In this document: positions 24,421 to 37,119 of the stretch, in pieces
Layout of the letters: every line of letters begins with the position of its first letter
Position numbering within the stretch: position 1 is the first letter of the stretch
Assembly: GCA_035582835.1 (NCBI GenBank)
Contig: JAYKAV010000778.1
Location: 2,953,860-3,017,859, forward strand
Reading direction: 5' to 3'
From: Phoebastria nigripes
Taxonomy: Eukaryota; Chordata; Aves; Procellariiformes; Diomedeidae
DNA: 64,000 nucleotides
The notes under the pieces: model-generated
What the model saw: the letters and a program-made list of their open reading frames with translations, nothing else
Databases searched by the model: none
What the model was told of the DNA's origin: nothing
Program-made: the position numbers and the translations under genes

Positions 24421-27406
24421 CAGAGGGCCGTTACTGGGGGTAGAAAACAGAGCCATAAAAGAATAGCCTTTGGGACCGCTGCAATAGTTAATACAGACAA
24501 GGTAGTCTGCCTTCATTGATTCAGATCCAATACCTGTTGCGAGTGCTAGATTGTAATGATGAAGAGAATTGGTATTTTCTGTATGGCATTGTGAATTGTT
24601 GAGACGATGGATTGATTTTGTTGTTTCTGTTTTCCTCTGAATTTTACCTAGACATTACTCGAGTGTTGGGAGAAATCATGTAAAAGAAAAATCTTTATGA
24701 GCAATTATGAATACTGAAGCAATCTACATAGTGTGCAGAAGATCATGGTAATGTGGCTGAGATTTGATTTGCACAACCCACTGAAATATAAGGGTTAATT
24801 GTCTGTGGAACTGTGGCATGTGGGTTAATTTGAACAGATTAGATTACCATGATTAGTGGTGCCTGGGGAACAGCATAAAATGATTCACCATTTAAACTGG
24901 TTTGCTGCTGCTAGAATGAAAATAACCTATGCAGAAAAATCAAATGATCGTTGCTGAGGAAAGAGAATATGAGTGTAAAGTTTGAGAGGGGATGTGTGTG
25001 GTTCTCTTATATGTCTAATTCAACCCAACTAAAACAATTTGCAAATTTGTTCTGAACTCAGAAAATGTATCTGAANAATAACCCTGAGATGTTGCACAGA
25101 GCTGAAGTATCTGGAATATCACACTTTAAAATGAGAGATTTAAAACGTTCAAGGTACTTTACTTTTTTTAGAAATGTGCCAAAATTAGATGGACATAATT
25201 TAAAATAAATGATAATAATAATAGCAACAATTACTTAGAGTAACAAATGCTGAAACATAATGGAAGGCTTATTTTTGACTTATATTTTTCTAAAATTCTT
25301 AAGTAGAAATGGAAGAATATTTCTGAGAAGCAGGACTGTTTCCAGTCTGTGTTTTCAGACAGAACTATGGTCATTCAAACAAGCTCTGCATAGCAGAATT
25401 TTCCACAATTTTCAATTTTTATCTGAGGTAAATTTATTGAAAATTAATGTCTATAGTATGAACAATGTGTTAATTATAGGCATATATTTATATATATGCT
25501 CTATGTGTATGTTCCTACTTGTCAGCAATAAATTTCTGTCTTTCAAAGCTAACACTTGCCATTAATTTTAGCCCTTAGTCATGCCCATTGGGTATTATCT
25601 TAAACAAAGATTTAATCAGACAAATTATTTTATTTAGAAAGTAATACTTGGATATTATGATTAGATAAACTCTTTAAACACATAACACTTGTAATTGCTG
25701 TACATGTATCTTACTGTTTATGTGATTATGTAAATTAATTGCTAATCATTGAACTGTATATGATGTCTTACTATTTATTAGTGCAATTTCTTAAAATAAT
25801 TGCTCTAGAAATTATGTTTTCCATTTTAGATTTAAAATTGCTCTTTATAAAATCTATTTATTAAAATTTGGGCTATGTATATTTTATAATTAGTAGTCCC
25901 CAGTGATATTAATTATCAATCAGGATTCACTTAACATTCAACAAATAACCTAATAAATCTTAAGTGTGTAGCCAGTTGTCTAATGCTTAGAGTAAGTTAT
26001 TGGGAAATAGGCTATATGTATCTGGTACTTAGCTATACCATACAGTGGTAAGAGTGAATTTACGTCATCATTTGATTCTGAATATGCATATAAAACAATC
26101 AAGCACTGGAGTCCGTAAGGCTGAGTGAATTATTCATAAAAAAACAAAGTCAAATTCATCTAGAGAGTGTATATGGCGCTGCTCGGAGTTTGACTAGGTG
26201 TGAAATGAGTCAAAACTATATTCTTCGCCAGGAAAACTGGTGGGGAGCAAGAGAGGTCCTGGCTTAGTTGCTGCCAGCAGTTTTTCATGGGACGTAGTAA
26301 CTGGCAGACCCTACAGAAGCAAAGAGCATGCTTTATAAAGAGAGTTTTTCTGCCCATCCCATTTGTTCAGAACAATAGAAGTGTGGTGTCCATCTGAATC
26401 CATTCTCTAATATGTCTTTCTGTCATACGACTTCACGCTGAGGCAGCCTGTGAGGTTATAAGTTATCCCAAAGTAATCTGAGGGTTTTTTGGTGAAGATA
26501 CATACAGTTTTTTTCCCTGCTGCTTTGAATGGTTCATTTTGTTTCTTAAACATATACAAAGTTACTTGGTGGTAAACAGCTGCTTATTCTAACAAAAGCC
26601 TGTGTGAATAAATTATTTTTATTAATATTGTATATGTCAAAACCTTGTAGTCATTCAAATAATAAAAGGAACATTCAGTCTTCCCCACTTCCCGCCCCTG
26701 ATGTTGTTATGAGTTGGAGTTACTTACAAGATTCAGACATAAAGTAATACTTCAAAACATTTTTTTATCAATCTAAATATGCTGAAATAGTGGAAGATTA
26801 TAAGAAAAGACTTTTTCATAAGGTATTTCTTACTAAAATAGTTTAGGTTGCTTTTTGTTTGTTCTTGACACTATTTTGAGTAATTCTGAGCTTCTAAGAC
26901 ATGCTCAAGACAATTAAATATTTACGCTCCCCAAACTGAAAAAGAACATTTTCTGTTTGCAGGAATCAGGTTTGCTTTGGTTTTATGGCTTGTCTTACAG
27001 GTTATGAGATACATCTTCTCTTCATTGGGGGAAAAAATGTGTATTTATGTGTTTGCAAAGACTTTGCTCTGCTGAAAAAGCAATAGGCAACCTGAGTATA
27101 ACATTTTGTGTTCTTCCATATTTCTACTTTTAAGTCCTAGTACTTCTAATAATTTCCATTTTGTTTTCTGTTAGGCCTGAAATTGGAAACTATTTAAAAC
27201 CTAACAAACCCCCAGATTTTTTCTCTGTTCTTTGAATAGCAACAAAAGTATGGCTGTTATAGTTTGAAATATAAATGAAGTACAACCTCTGCTTTTCAGC
27301 AGGTACTCAACTGGAACTCTTGCAAGTGGAATACAATAAGAAGTAAAACACCTAGCTGCTGACTCCGCTGCTTTTGGCTACAGACTGCTGCTTTTATGAG
27401 TAATTT
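24421..27406. other. Non-coding AT-rich DNA, ATTA-dense
   Basis: No gene recognised. Segments near 24750-24960 and especially 25600-26150 are very AT-rich, with many TAAT/ATTA cores and ATGCAAAT-like or CATATAAA motifs and little simple repeat, which resembles conserved developmental non-coding elements. Conservation cannot be tested here. One N is at 25076. Confidence 0.35.
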
Positions 27407-27745
27407 TTGTCCTTCTGCCTTTTTTGTGGCTTCTATGGACTTTATGGAAAAAGAAGTACTTGTCGTTTTGCGTTGGAGGTCCAGCAGGTCAATCGGAGAA
27501 GGAGGAGTAACCTGGAAAACTGGCCACCATGTATGTGCAGATTCATTATAGGTTGTTCATACAATGATTCAGATATATCCAGAGTACATAGGGTATTATA
27601 TTACACCATGTATGCAGTGCCCAGTCGATCTTCCAGAAGTCACAAGCAGAAACACAGAAGTCTAATGAACTATGGAAGCCCAGCTGTTAAAATGGATAGA
27701 GGTAAGATTAGGATTTACCACATGCTAGGTGATCAGTGGTCCTGA
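27407..27745 (+). other. 112-codon ORF with an in-frame strong donor
   Basis: An open frame starts at TTG (27407) and contains no recognised domain. It includes the Arg/Ser-rich stretch YAVPSRSSRSHKQKHRS and reaches the donor AGAG|GTAAGA at 27695/27696 in phase 1. A pyrimidine-rich tract lies just upstream (27408-27430), but the nearest AG (about 27452) is poorly placed. It may be an exon of an unrecognised transcript or a chance ORF. Sequence to 28,000 continues without features. Confidence 0.2.
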
Positions 27746-28761
27746 ACAGCTACAGTACAAATATGCTTTATTTACTTATGCTAATAATTTTTTTTTTCTG
27801 CATTATTATTATGCTTTGTTTCCAAGGAGGAGGAAGGACCCTATTGTAAGTCCCTGCATCAACTACTGGTGATTAACAGTTAGGGTGCTATGTTTTGGAT
27901 GAAAATCAATGATTTCAGCATGTTATTATCAGCTGACTCCCTTCAGCCAACCCTTTCCTTTTCCTCTCTCAGTTTGTCACCATTTTCACATGGGATCATA
28001 AAAAAAAAAAAAAAAGAACTTTTACAAAATTAGGTAAGGAACTTTCCTCCTAGGAACTTTCTACACTGGAGGAAATGATTATAATCCAACATATTTGCTT
28101 TTCTGCCCTCCACCACTGCTTCAATGTTACTAATAGCTTTTGCTTGAAAACAGAATGTCAGTGTGTTTCCCACATTGCCTAGAAACATTCCTCTCAAAAT
28201 ATCTTTTGTTTTGTCGTCTTTTTTTAACTGGCACACACTGCTTGCTTTGGATATTAGTGCTAAGGTATTGAAAGCCATTTTAGTTGTCTGAACACTGAAA
28301 AGTAGAGACTCCTTACTTAGTAGTCTGCCAGGTAAATTTGTGTCTATTCATTGCTCCTAATAGGAGTTATCTATTGTTCAATCACAGTTGTTGGCTGCCG
28401 AAAATATTCATGGGGATTTATGGATTCAGATACAAACAACTTCCAAGAACAGATTAATTCTGAGAGGAGTGTTTCTTTTTGCATCTGTATTCCCACAGCA
28501 GCTACAGAGAGAGCAGAAAAAAAATTGGTATTTGGGCAGGATTGTTTGGGAGTAGAGCATTGTTCAACATTTCATGGGATGCTGCCAGCGTTTGAAGTAC
28601 GTTATATAAACACACTCTATAATGTGAATAGGAAATATGTTATTTCTGTTTGGGGCTGAACTTCTCTATTGTATTCATGCCCGTTTTGGTCTATCATGGA
28701 GGTTATAAAAGTTTTNCCAGTCCATGAAAAATATTCTTCCTATGATTTTTGCTTTCTCTTA

Positions 28762-28874
28762 GTAAAAAACAAACAAACAAACAAAAAAACCAACAAAAAA
28801 CAACAACAAAAAAAAACCAAACCCCAAAAAAAAACCCCCCAAAAAACCCCACACCAACAAAAAACCCAACCACC
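28762..28874. repeat. A/C-rich low-complexity block
   Basis: AAAC units grade into mixed A and C runs (A6-A8 alternating with C4-C6). Lys/Pro/Thr-rich ORFs here are artefacts. Confidence 0.8.
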
Positions 28875-29097
28875 TTTGCTTATAATTTCCAACCACCAAA
28901 TAAAATACAGAAATTAAAAGGGCATATGCCTTAATCTTTCAGAACAGAAGATTTACAATGCAGTGCTATGACATAGGAACATGTAATACCTTGTAGTAAG
29001 ATTGTTTCTAAAAAACGTCATTTAGCAAAGCAGAAGAAACGTCTTTTTTGTGTTGACATATTTGTAAATTATTATAACGCTGTAGAATCTCATTCTC

Positions 29098-29137
29098 TTT
29101 TTTTTTTTTTTTTTTTTTNTTTTTTTTTTTTTTTTTT
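29098..29137. repeat. Poly(T) tract, ~40 bases with one N
   Basis: Uninterrupted T apart from the N at 29119. Confidence 0.85.
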
Positions 29138-31741
29138 CATTTAGTCACATGCTTTTTTTTAAACAAGCAAGGTGGTTGTTCTTTTGATTAAAAATTGTAT
29201 CAGAATCCTGGTGCATACTCAAGATTTTATAGTGTTATGTTTGTATTGCAGTAGGCTTACTTAGGTATTACAGAAATATTGTGATAAATAACAAATTTGT
29301 GTGACTACATCTGAGCAAAGCATACTCAGGTTCGTTCTTAATTTTTCTTATGTATGTTAATTTACCTGCTGATTCACAAAAGTCGGTCGCAACATAATCC
29401 TGACTTGTTAGTGTTAATTAATGATGAGATTCTAGACTGAATGAAAGGATTGTACCTACCTTTCCTATAAATTAACTTGTTAGGATTTTTATTAAAGTGT
29501 CTTGTTAGGGAAGATGTTACATAATTGTTTATTTCATTCACATTATTAACACTTCTAACATTCACTTCTTTGAGTAATAAAGCCTGTAGTGAGCAGCTCA
29601 TAAAAATAGGAATTTTAAAGCAGGAGCTCAGTCTTTTACAGCTTTATACTTCGCGTTGTGATTTACACCTATGCAAAATGAGTGTAAAACTACTACCCTG
29701 TCAGAAGGACAGGATTTTCATATACTCTTTGCAAAGGCAGAAACCACTGTGGCAATAAAGATCGGGACCAGAGGGGCAAATTCATTATCAGTGGAGTTCT
29801 GTTTACTTGGAGGGAGTAACATCAGTTTTGAGCATGTACTATCTTTCACTGATCCTGAAACATCAGTGGTAATTTAAAAAAACCAAAACAAACCAATAAA
29901 ATTACAGAGTTTAGATTAATAACACTTAAGTTGCATTAGGGATGAATTTGATGTGGCCCTTTTGTGTCTTTTCTGTTCTTATTAACTAAAGTTTTGTTAA
30001 ATGTTAACAACAGTCCCAAACTCTGATCTGGCAACTTGTTCCTCATGAATTACTAGATCACTAGCACTCTGGGTATTATCAGCTGCAGCACTGAATCACA
30101 GTCGGGCATGAGTTGTGATTGGATCACCTCTGTTAAAATTTTGATGTGTAACTCCATAACTCACTTTACCAGCAATACTTTGTTGAATTTCATCTTTCGC
30201 CTTAGCTCTTCCCGCTAAATATATCTTGAGCTAAGAAGTGATCCTGAACTGAGAGTAAACAGTAATCTTTAATTATGCCTTTATAGCTCATGAAACCACA
30301 TTAACCTCACTTTCATTTTAGAACGTGAACGTTCTTTGGACAAACACTGAATTGTAGCTTCACTGACATCAGCTAAAACAAACTTCTTTAGTGGTCCTAG
30401 AGTGGTAGCTCTAAAAGGCATTGAGATTGTGAAGATCCTGAATAATTTGCTTTTCCAGCCAGCTTTTAATATATTTCCCCTGCAAATCAATTAATGTATC
30501 ATAGAGCTCAATTACCTGTCCATAAAATGGAAATGATAATTCCCATAAATCAAATAATTGTTGCTCAGAACTGTGAAATTACGGTAACAAGAACCGAAAT
30601 GATACAGTAGATAAATACTGTTGTAAGAATACTCTCTCAGCTCTCTTAGGGTATTTTAAATTTGCAGCAAGTCTCAGTAAAGATGATAAAGTGCTGATGT
30701 ACATAAAAATAACAGGGGTTGGAGGAGAAATTGGCCTTGCAGTACTCTTCCTTTCAGACTCAACGTTACCAGCTACCACATGTGGTAGTGAAAATGTTGG
30801 TTCGTATTTGTAAAAACAAACTGCAATAATTTAGATAGACTGCCTAGTATTAAGTAATTTCTGTAAGTCAGTTCCTTTAGGAACTCTTCGTTAGGAAGAG
30901 GCCTGTTCCAAATCTGTTGTCTTATACAAAACCAAAGAGTCTCCATTTCACTTTTCCTAGACTTTTTTTTTTTTTTTTTTTATTTCTTTAAAGTCTGAAG
31001 GATGAATCAAGCAGCTGTAGTGGTGCCATCAGCCAGACAAAATGTAATCATTTGAATATTCTTAATTGGGGTTCTAGTTTTAATAGGCTTGCAGCATAGT
31101 GGAGAAGATTAGGTGTTTGTAGGTACTGGGGGAGGGGAGAAGTAATTAGAAAGGCTCTAAAAACTGACATCACAGTAAACTTTTCTGTCAGTTGTCTCTT
31201 CAGGGACTAATTTAAATCCAAAAATGTTAAAAGGGAATCGCTACACGAACAGAAGTTCAAACTGAATGAAACCAGAAGTAGGGGATATGGCAAATTCCCT
31301 GATCAAAAGAAAGGGAGAAAGGTGAAATTAATTTGGTGGGGCTCTGAATTCTCATTTCAGAAATATTATCATTCTTTAAATATAGGGAAAAAGTTGGGAT
31401 TTTATTTTTCTGTGGTGTTTTTTGTTTTACAAGAATATATTCAAATATGTAATAGTTAATATATATGAGTAAAATCTTGTCATAAAAACATGCATATAGT
31501 TTTTTAAGAAATACTCAAAAGTATATGACGCACCTCACTGGATAGTAATTGTAGTCTCCATTGTTCTCAGAATGTCTTTTTGTGTGATTTGTACCTTACC
31601 TTGTTAAGATGCAAGAGACTTTCTCATTTTAATTTAGCACTGTTTTAAAAAGCAATTACTGCCCTTCCTTGTTTGTATAAGATAGGCAGTCTTCTTCATA
31701 TCTAATAAAAAAACCCCTAAAACAGTAGGCAGATATCCCAT

Positions 31742-32508
31742 GAGATAAAACCTCATGAAGTTCAACAGAGTCCTGTACCTGGGAAGTAACAGCCCCAGGC
31801 ACCAGTACATACTGGGGAGGGACACACACGACTGTCTGGAAAGCAGCTTTGCAGAAAAGGACCTGGGGGTCCTGGAGGACACCAGGTTGAACATGGCCCA
31901 GCAATGTGCCCTTGCTACAAAGAAGGCTAACAGTATCCTGGGCTGCGTTAGCATGAGCATTGCCAGCCAGTTGAGGGAGGTGATCCTGCCCCTCTACTCA
32001 GCACTGGTGAGGCCATACGTGGCGTGTGGGGTCCAGTTCTGGGCTCCCCAGTACAAGAGAAACATGGAGCTACTGGTGAGAGTCTAACAAAGGCCCACTA
32101 AAATGCTTAAGGGACTGGAGGATCTCTGCTACAAGGAAATGCTGAGAGAGCTGGGACTGTTTAGCATGGAGAAGAGAAGGCTCAGGGATGATTTCTCAAT
32201 GTGTAGAAATACCTGAAGGGAGGGTGCAAAGAAGGCAGAGCCAGGCTCTTTTCAGTGGTGCCCAAACTGAAACACAGGAGGGTCCCTCTGAACATCAGGA
32301 AACACTTTTTTACTGTGAGGGTGACCGAGCACTGGCACAGGTTGCCCAAAGAGGCTGTGGAGTCTCCATCTCTAGAGGTATGCAAAAGCCATCTGGACGT
32401 GGTCCTGGGCAGCCTTGTCTAGGTGGCCCTGCTTGAGCAGGGGATTTGAACAAGGTGACCTCCAGAGGTGCCATCCAACCTCAGACATTCTGTGTGTGTC
32501 TCTATGTA
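31742..32508 (+). mobile_element. CR1 LINE, 5'-truncated, plus strand
   Basis: The copy begins near ACCTCATGAAGTTCAACAG, a point inside the C-terminal third of CR1 ORF2, and runs through the ORF2 end into the 3' UTR (CTCCAGAGGTGCCATCCAACC). The terminal motif is degraded: CATTCTGTGTGTGTCTCTATG (32487-32507) replaces the usual ATTCTGTGATTCT repeats, so the end has been hit by TG slippage. Relative to the family as I know it, about 25-30 bases appear to be missing at 32259-32262, between the TTTTCAGTGGTGCCC and AAACTGAAACACAGG blocks. Orientation is opposite to the 16.9-kb copy and the subfamily seems different. Confidence 0.92.
31755..32422 (+). pseudogene. CR1 ORF2 C-terminal remnant
   Basis: The frame from 31755 gives the CR1 post-RT region: KFNRVLYLG, LESSFAEKDLGVL, QQCALATKKANSILGC and [14 protein letters not shown] are recognisable family blocks. 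A TAA at 32085-32087 stands where the family normally has Gln, so this is a C-to-T-type nonsense change. The same frame then continues with family-like sequence ([18 protein letters not shown]). The C-terminus (EHWHRLPKEAVESPSLEV) ends at TAG 32420-32422. The total length is not a multiple of three, consistent with the internal deletion. It has no catalytic RT motifs and is dead. Confidence 0.85.
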
Positions 32509-33627
32509 AGAAACATAATACATTTAGGTTACAAAAAAATGAGAAAAGTTGGAGATTCACCGGACGGAGGGACTTAGAAAGATTGTTTCAAAACCTCTGT
32601 AGAAAGATTTGGGGCCTGACCAGAGAAATAGTCAAAAATAGAGCAAGTCAGCTGTGAATGTTGTATGTGGCTGTCATATGAATATCATTAGCAAGGGATA
32701 AAAACCGGATTCATAAAGGTGGTGATTATAATAATGCACTGTCTTGTATCTTTAGCAAGCATCAGAAAAGCAAAGGCTGCTTTTCCTTCCTTGCTAGATT
32801 TGAAAGAAAATACTAATCCATTAAGAAAACCAAATGATGTTACAAGAAAAGTGGTTAGTCGCATGGGAATGATATGTTAAAAAGACATTTGAAAAACAAC
32901 CCTGAAGTAGTAGCAAGGAAGCATTAAATTACGCTACATTCAAGATCTCAAGGGCAGGTTAACTGTACTGATAGCTTGCTCGCACATAATGGTTCAACAG
33001 TGATTCAGAAGTCAGTCCCAGATAGTAACAGGTACTAATCCAGAACTAAATTTCAGAATTAATAACTACTTATATATCTGCAAAACCCCACCATTTACAT
33101 GGAATGTTCCATGCTTTCTCAGCTGTTTGGATCTCCAGTTCAGGATTGGTAGGGCAAAGAAAAATGGTGGTGGAATCAAATTTTTATTGTAAAAATTAGG
33201 ACATTTCCATTCTTATACATAAATTTCCAATGCTTTCATTAGTCAGAAAAGATGGAATTTTAACAAACGTGCAATTTATACAGAAAATTACATTAATTTA
33301 TCACCTTTATTTTTTCTGAAGATTGAAATTCTTCAGAAGCAGTTTAAATCATTCTAGGTTATCCTGGAACACCTTAAAAATCTGATGAAGCCATAGCTAA
33401 CCAGATACCAGGATAATCCGTTGGATATGTCAAACAGTATGAAATTCCTCTTACAGTTGATTATAGTTAATTAAATTATAAATTGCTAAATTACAGTTAA
33501 GTCAGCACTGAGCTGTTAATAATTATAACACTCTTCCACAATCCAAGACCATTTCAATTAATTGAGGAATTGTAGTGACCTTGTTGCATACTCATTAAAT
33601 CTCTACTTTCTCTTTCTGTGTTCATAG
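32509..33627. other. Non-coding AT-rich DNA
   Basis: No repeat family is recognised. The 33450-33600 stretch is rich in TTAATTA-type motifs. If the exon at 33628 is real, this would be upstream intron. Confidence 0.5.
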
Positions 33628-33747
33628 TGTTTGGACATTGCCCACCAGAACAGTCCTCACTATAGTCAGATGATTCTATCTTCTTACAGCAGTGCAAGTG
33701 ATTGGAGACTGAACTTTAAAGAAGAGAATACTGAGATAGGTCTTTGG
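33628..33747 (+). CDS. Candidate exon, 40 codons (unidentified protein)
   Basis: A 120-nt segment lies between a strong acceptor (TCTCTTTCTGTGTTCATAG, ending 33627) and a strong donor (TTTGG|GTAAGT at 33747/33748). Frame 1 is open for exactly 40 codons with phase 0 at both ends, with varied composition (HYSQMILSSYSSASDWRL, then NFKEENTEIGLW). Frames 2 and 3 contain stops. Phase 0 matches the candidate terminal exon at 36931. I recognise no domain. It is the best splice-bounded open segment in the window, but pseudo-exons of this quality occur by chance in tens of kilobases, so expression evidence would decide. Confidence 0.33.
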
Positions 33748-34321
33748 GTAAGTCCACAAGTAAGTTTGGGGTGCTCTTATCAAGGAATAAAGATGATAGA
33801 CAAAACTAAAAATTATAATGGAGATTATTAGGGAGTGAAGAATACTACAGAAATGATCTGAGATTGTCTCCAATATCACTCTAGCACCACACTTCTAAAA
33901 ACTCTTTGCATACCACAGTGGGATTAGGATCTTAGTGGTCATACATTAATTTTGGCTGCCCTGGTGGGGAAGTTGAGAAAGAATCCAGGAATCATGATGT
34001 GTATGAGAAAAGTACTGTAACATTCAAGTAACAGTTGATAAATGCTCTTGGTCAGGTTGTTACCCCTTCAGAAAACTTGGGGCAAGATTCTCAGACTTGT
34101 GGACAATGCTTAGCTGTTCAGGAATGCAAAATTAAAACAGCTTGATGTCATCATTCCAACTGTATTTCTTGGCTAGATGGTGTTAGATACAACACAGAAC
34201 TGCCTTAAGATGATGAGGCTTCCTGAACTAGCACTTGATCTTAGCTGCTTATAATCTCTATAGCAGAATACTTCATTCAGCATAACTCTGCTATTCCTTC
34301 TGGTCTTTTTCTCCCTATAAG

Positions 34322-34457
34322 CAGGTTGCACTGCAGCTGTCTCATTTGTACATTGGAGTTTTTCTTCAGCCAAAACCAATGCTTGTAGGGCTTTGCAGCC
34401 CTTTATGGAAAAGCATTTGATGCCTGCCTGGAGCAACATGAAGACTTCCAGATTAAG
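34322..34457 (+). other. Splice-bounded segment (candidate exon)
   Basis: A very strong acceptor tract (TTCCTTCTGGTCTTTTTCTC, then CTATAAG|CAG, a NAGNAG pair) and a good donor (ATTAAG|GTGAGC) bound 133-136 nt. One frame (needing phase 1 from upstream) is open throughout. The frame continuing from 33747 in phase 0 reaches TGA after 32 codons. It could be an alternative or non-coding exon, or a pseudo-exon. The antisense 88-codon ORF here is a shadow. Confidence 0.22.
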
Positions 34458-36930
34458 GTGAGCTTCCTGCTAGAGCGAGGATTTTTGTATAGTGGGTCAT
34501 AATTTGGATGGAAAGTTAACCTGTAGCAAATTGGGAATTTTTCATTTTTTCAATTGAAAAATGCCAGTGTTTCATAGAAGGACATTGTCTAGCATTTCTG
34601 ATATAGATACCCGAATAATTCAGCTGGACAGCTAGTACGATACAGTAATATGATCCAGATACTAAAAGAATTTTTTGGCTGTGGCAGATTCAAGCTGAAG
34701 TTCCTGATTTATTCAGGCTTTTAACTCCCATGTCCCTCATCACCTAAGTCTTTCCTGTTGAAGCAATTCCATTTTATGTAAATACTGAAGTGTTCAGTAA
34801 ACTAGAGGAAGGCAGATAGTAATTAGACTGTCTGTGAGTTAAAAGCCTCAAATTTGGTGTTACTCTAATGTAGATGTTAAAAGACAATTTTTAAAAGTTT
34901 GCTTCCTATAAGTTCTATCAAAGGATTCACTCTACCTTTCAATGTGTTTTTATTATCATTCTCCATAAATTTTCCTTGGTGTAATTTTTTTAGATTGAAA
35001 ATGATTTACTGTGATAGCCTTTTCCATTGCAAGACAGTAAGAATCCATCATTACAAAATCATTTTTTTTGTGTGTTTTGAAGGCGATGGGAAATAATACG
35101 TTAATTTTATTTATTTGTATTACACTTGAGACTCCTTTGGAAATTTCATATATGCCTTCTAGAAGGGATTAGAGAATTCAAAAGTAGAAGCCTGCTGCAG
35201 AGTAGCTAATAACCTGCTGGTCAGGACAACCTGCTAGAAGCGGATGACTGAGAATCAGATTTGAATTTGATAGCAGAGACACTCAAATGTTAATCAGTGA
35301 CAGCCTAGGTGAAGGCCTTTTTATATGATCTATGAGCTATGTTCAAGTAGAAACTTTCCTCAGCTCTCCTCTTCCTTACCCCCCTTCAAATACTGTTTTA
35401 AAATTACAGAACTCTGCATTCTCTATTAGAGACAAATGTCCTCCACCAAGAAAATCTAGACCATCTGCCTGGATAAGTCTAGAAGTAACTGTTTTTTGTG
35501 ATCTTCAATAATGTTCTTCACCCAAGAACCTCAAAGCACAAATAATCTTAGTGAGGCAGGTAAGGGAGTCACTTCCATCTCCTCTTACAGTCTAACAGCT
35601 GTTTGAGTAGTTCACAGGACAGTATAATAATTTGGGCAGGAAAATAAAAGTTGAAACTATGGGATGAACTTGTCTTTACAATCTCTTAGTCAAGGGAACT
35701 TACGAATCACTCACACATAAAATGCATATGATATTTAATTAGCATAGGTGATCAGGCCAGACGTTTTGCATTTTTTGTTTTCTTGCAGCACTGGGGATGC
35801 TCTTTATAGAGTGCATCTTTCAAATGCCTCTTCCTGTAGCATTTTTGTACATCTTGGAGGACTCCCAACCAAATGATGGTGTAACTCAACACAGTTCAAT
35901 ACTGTGACAATATAACCAATTTGCTAAAGCAAATTGCTAGTAGCAATAATAAAGGAAAATTGCAATGCTGGTGCCTATTATGAATAATTTTAAACATCAC
36001 AAATAAATAAAATCACTAACAAAAGCCTAAATTCCTAAGTTAACTTCCAAGATTGCAATTTTTAAGGACTCAAATATTCCAGGTTCTGAGAAACCTGGGG
36101 GTTAATTTCTTGTCTAGTTTTGTGTCGGAAAGTCACACACGGTGGAACTGTTTGTGCACTGAGGGAAATATCCCTCCTTTGTGGTTTTTTTTTGAGCTCA
36201 AGGTCTTCAAACAGTATTAGTGAGAACAGTACAAGCTGAAAATACTTATAAAGAAAGCATAAGTAACATGTTACTTTAAGAAGGTGTTTTTGAACCAGCT
36301 TTGGCAAAGTGATTAGCCTTTTCCAGTGTTTTAGTTTGATTTTGGCTTAACACTGTATTGTTTTAGCACTGGAATAGTTTAGAATATTCAGCACCTACAA
36401 ATATAGTTTACCAGAGGAAGCAAGAATAAGATTTCCAGAGATTTGTTCTTAGTGTTCATTGTAATGTGAGTTATGTGGCTAAACCTTTAGTAATCTTGGG
36501 AAATTTTAAATTCTAAGGAGTCAAGGATTAGGTTTTGAGCTGGTTCTGTTACTCTGGTACAGATTGGAATGATTCATGTGCAAATACTGTGCGTATGTTA
36601 TATGACAATAAGTGAGTCCTAGAAGATTTTAAGATCGATTTTGAGACTGTTTCAATCTTGAATATAATCCCAAAATGATTTTTATCTAGTCCCTGTAGAT
36701 TGAAGCATCTTTGAGACTAATTACATTATGTATTGGGGATTAGAAGAAATGGGGAAAGTATGTGAGAATTGCGCAGAGAAAATTATTGCCTTTCAGTAAA
36801 ACATCTACCAATCCAGATCTTGTCATATAATATGAATGATAAGCTCATTTTTGTTGGAATTCCTTTCATATATTCAGGACATTTATGGCTGGTAAAATTA
36901 GCTGTTGAAGTATTAGCCCCTTTTTCTTAG
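34458..36930. other. Non-coding DNA between candidate exons
   Basis: No gene is assigned. A near-palindrome TTTTTCAATTGAAAAA is at 34546-34561, and a 33-nt splice-bounded open segment ends at a GGCAG|GTAAGG donor near 35564. The rest is unassigned AT-rich sequence. Confidence 0.5.
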
Positions 36931-37062
36931 GTACTTTTGTACCAGAAGATGGAGCTGGAGAGCCTGTATTCAAGATCTCGGCAGCACAACAAAGTTTCTG
37001 TTAGTAGTGTTGACCTGAGTTTTGTAATCTCCATAGATGAGATCAAACAAGCAAAACTGTGA
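36931..37062 (+). CDS. Candidate terminal exon, 43 codons then TGA
   Basis: After the acceptor CCCCTTTTTCTTAG (ending 36930) the phase-0 frame runs 43 codons to TGA at 37060-37062. It includes the charged stretch LLYQKMELESLYSRSRQHNK and ends SIDEIKQAKL. An AATAAA is 58 bases downstream. Phase 0 fits the donor at 33747, so 33628-33747 plus this segment would give an 83-codon C-terminal reading. No domain is recognised. Support is limited to signal quality and phase; a random acceptor followed by 43 open codons is not rare. Confidence 0.3.
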   Translation, partial: VLLYQKMELESLYSRSRQHNKVSVSSVDLSFVISIDEIKQAKL

Positions 37063-37119
37063 TTGCAGCTATTTCACCATTTTATAGCCTTGTAGCCTTT
37101 AAAACATAGTAAAACTGAG

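Larger units (their letters stand above)
28001..31741. other. Non-coding DNA with homopolymer and A/C-rich tracts
   Basis: No gene is assigned. It contains an A15 run (about 28001-28016), a strong acceptor-like tract ending at 28500 followed by a 52-codon open frame but no good donor, the A/C-rich block at 28762-28874, a T40 run at 29098-29137 and a T19 run at 30963-30981. A near-palindrome AGAACGTGAACGTTCT is at 30320-30335. Confidence 0.5.

Noticed and set aside
30320..30335. AGAACGTGAACGTTCT as a steroid-receptor element
   Set aside because: Half-site spacing is four bases rather than the three needed, and the half-sites are AGAACG rather than AGAACA.
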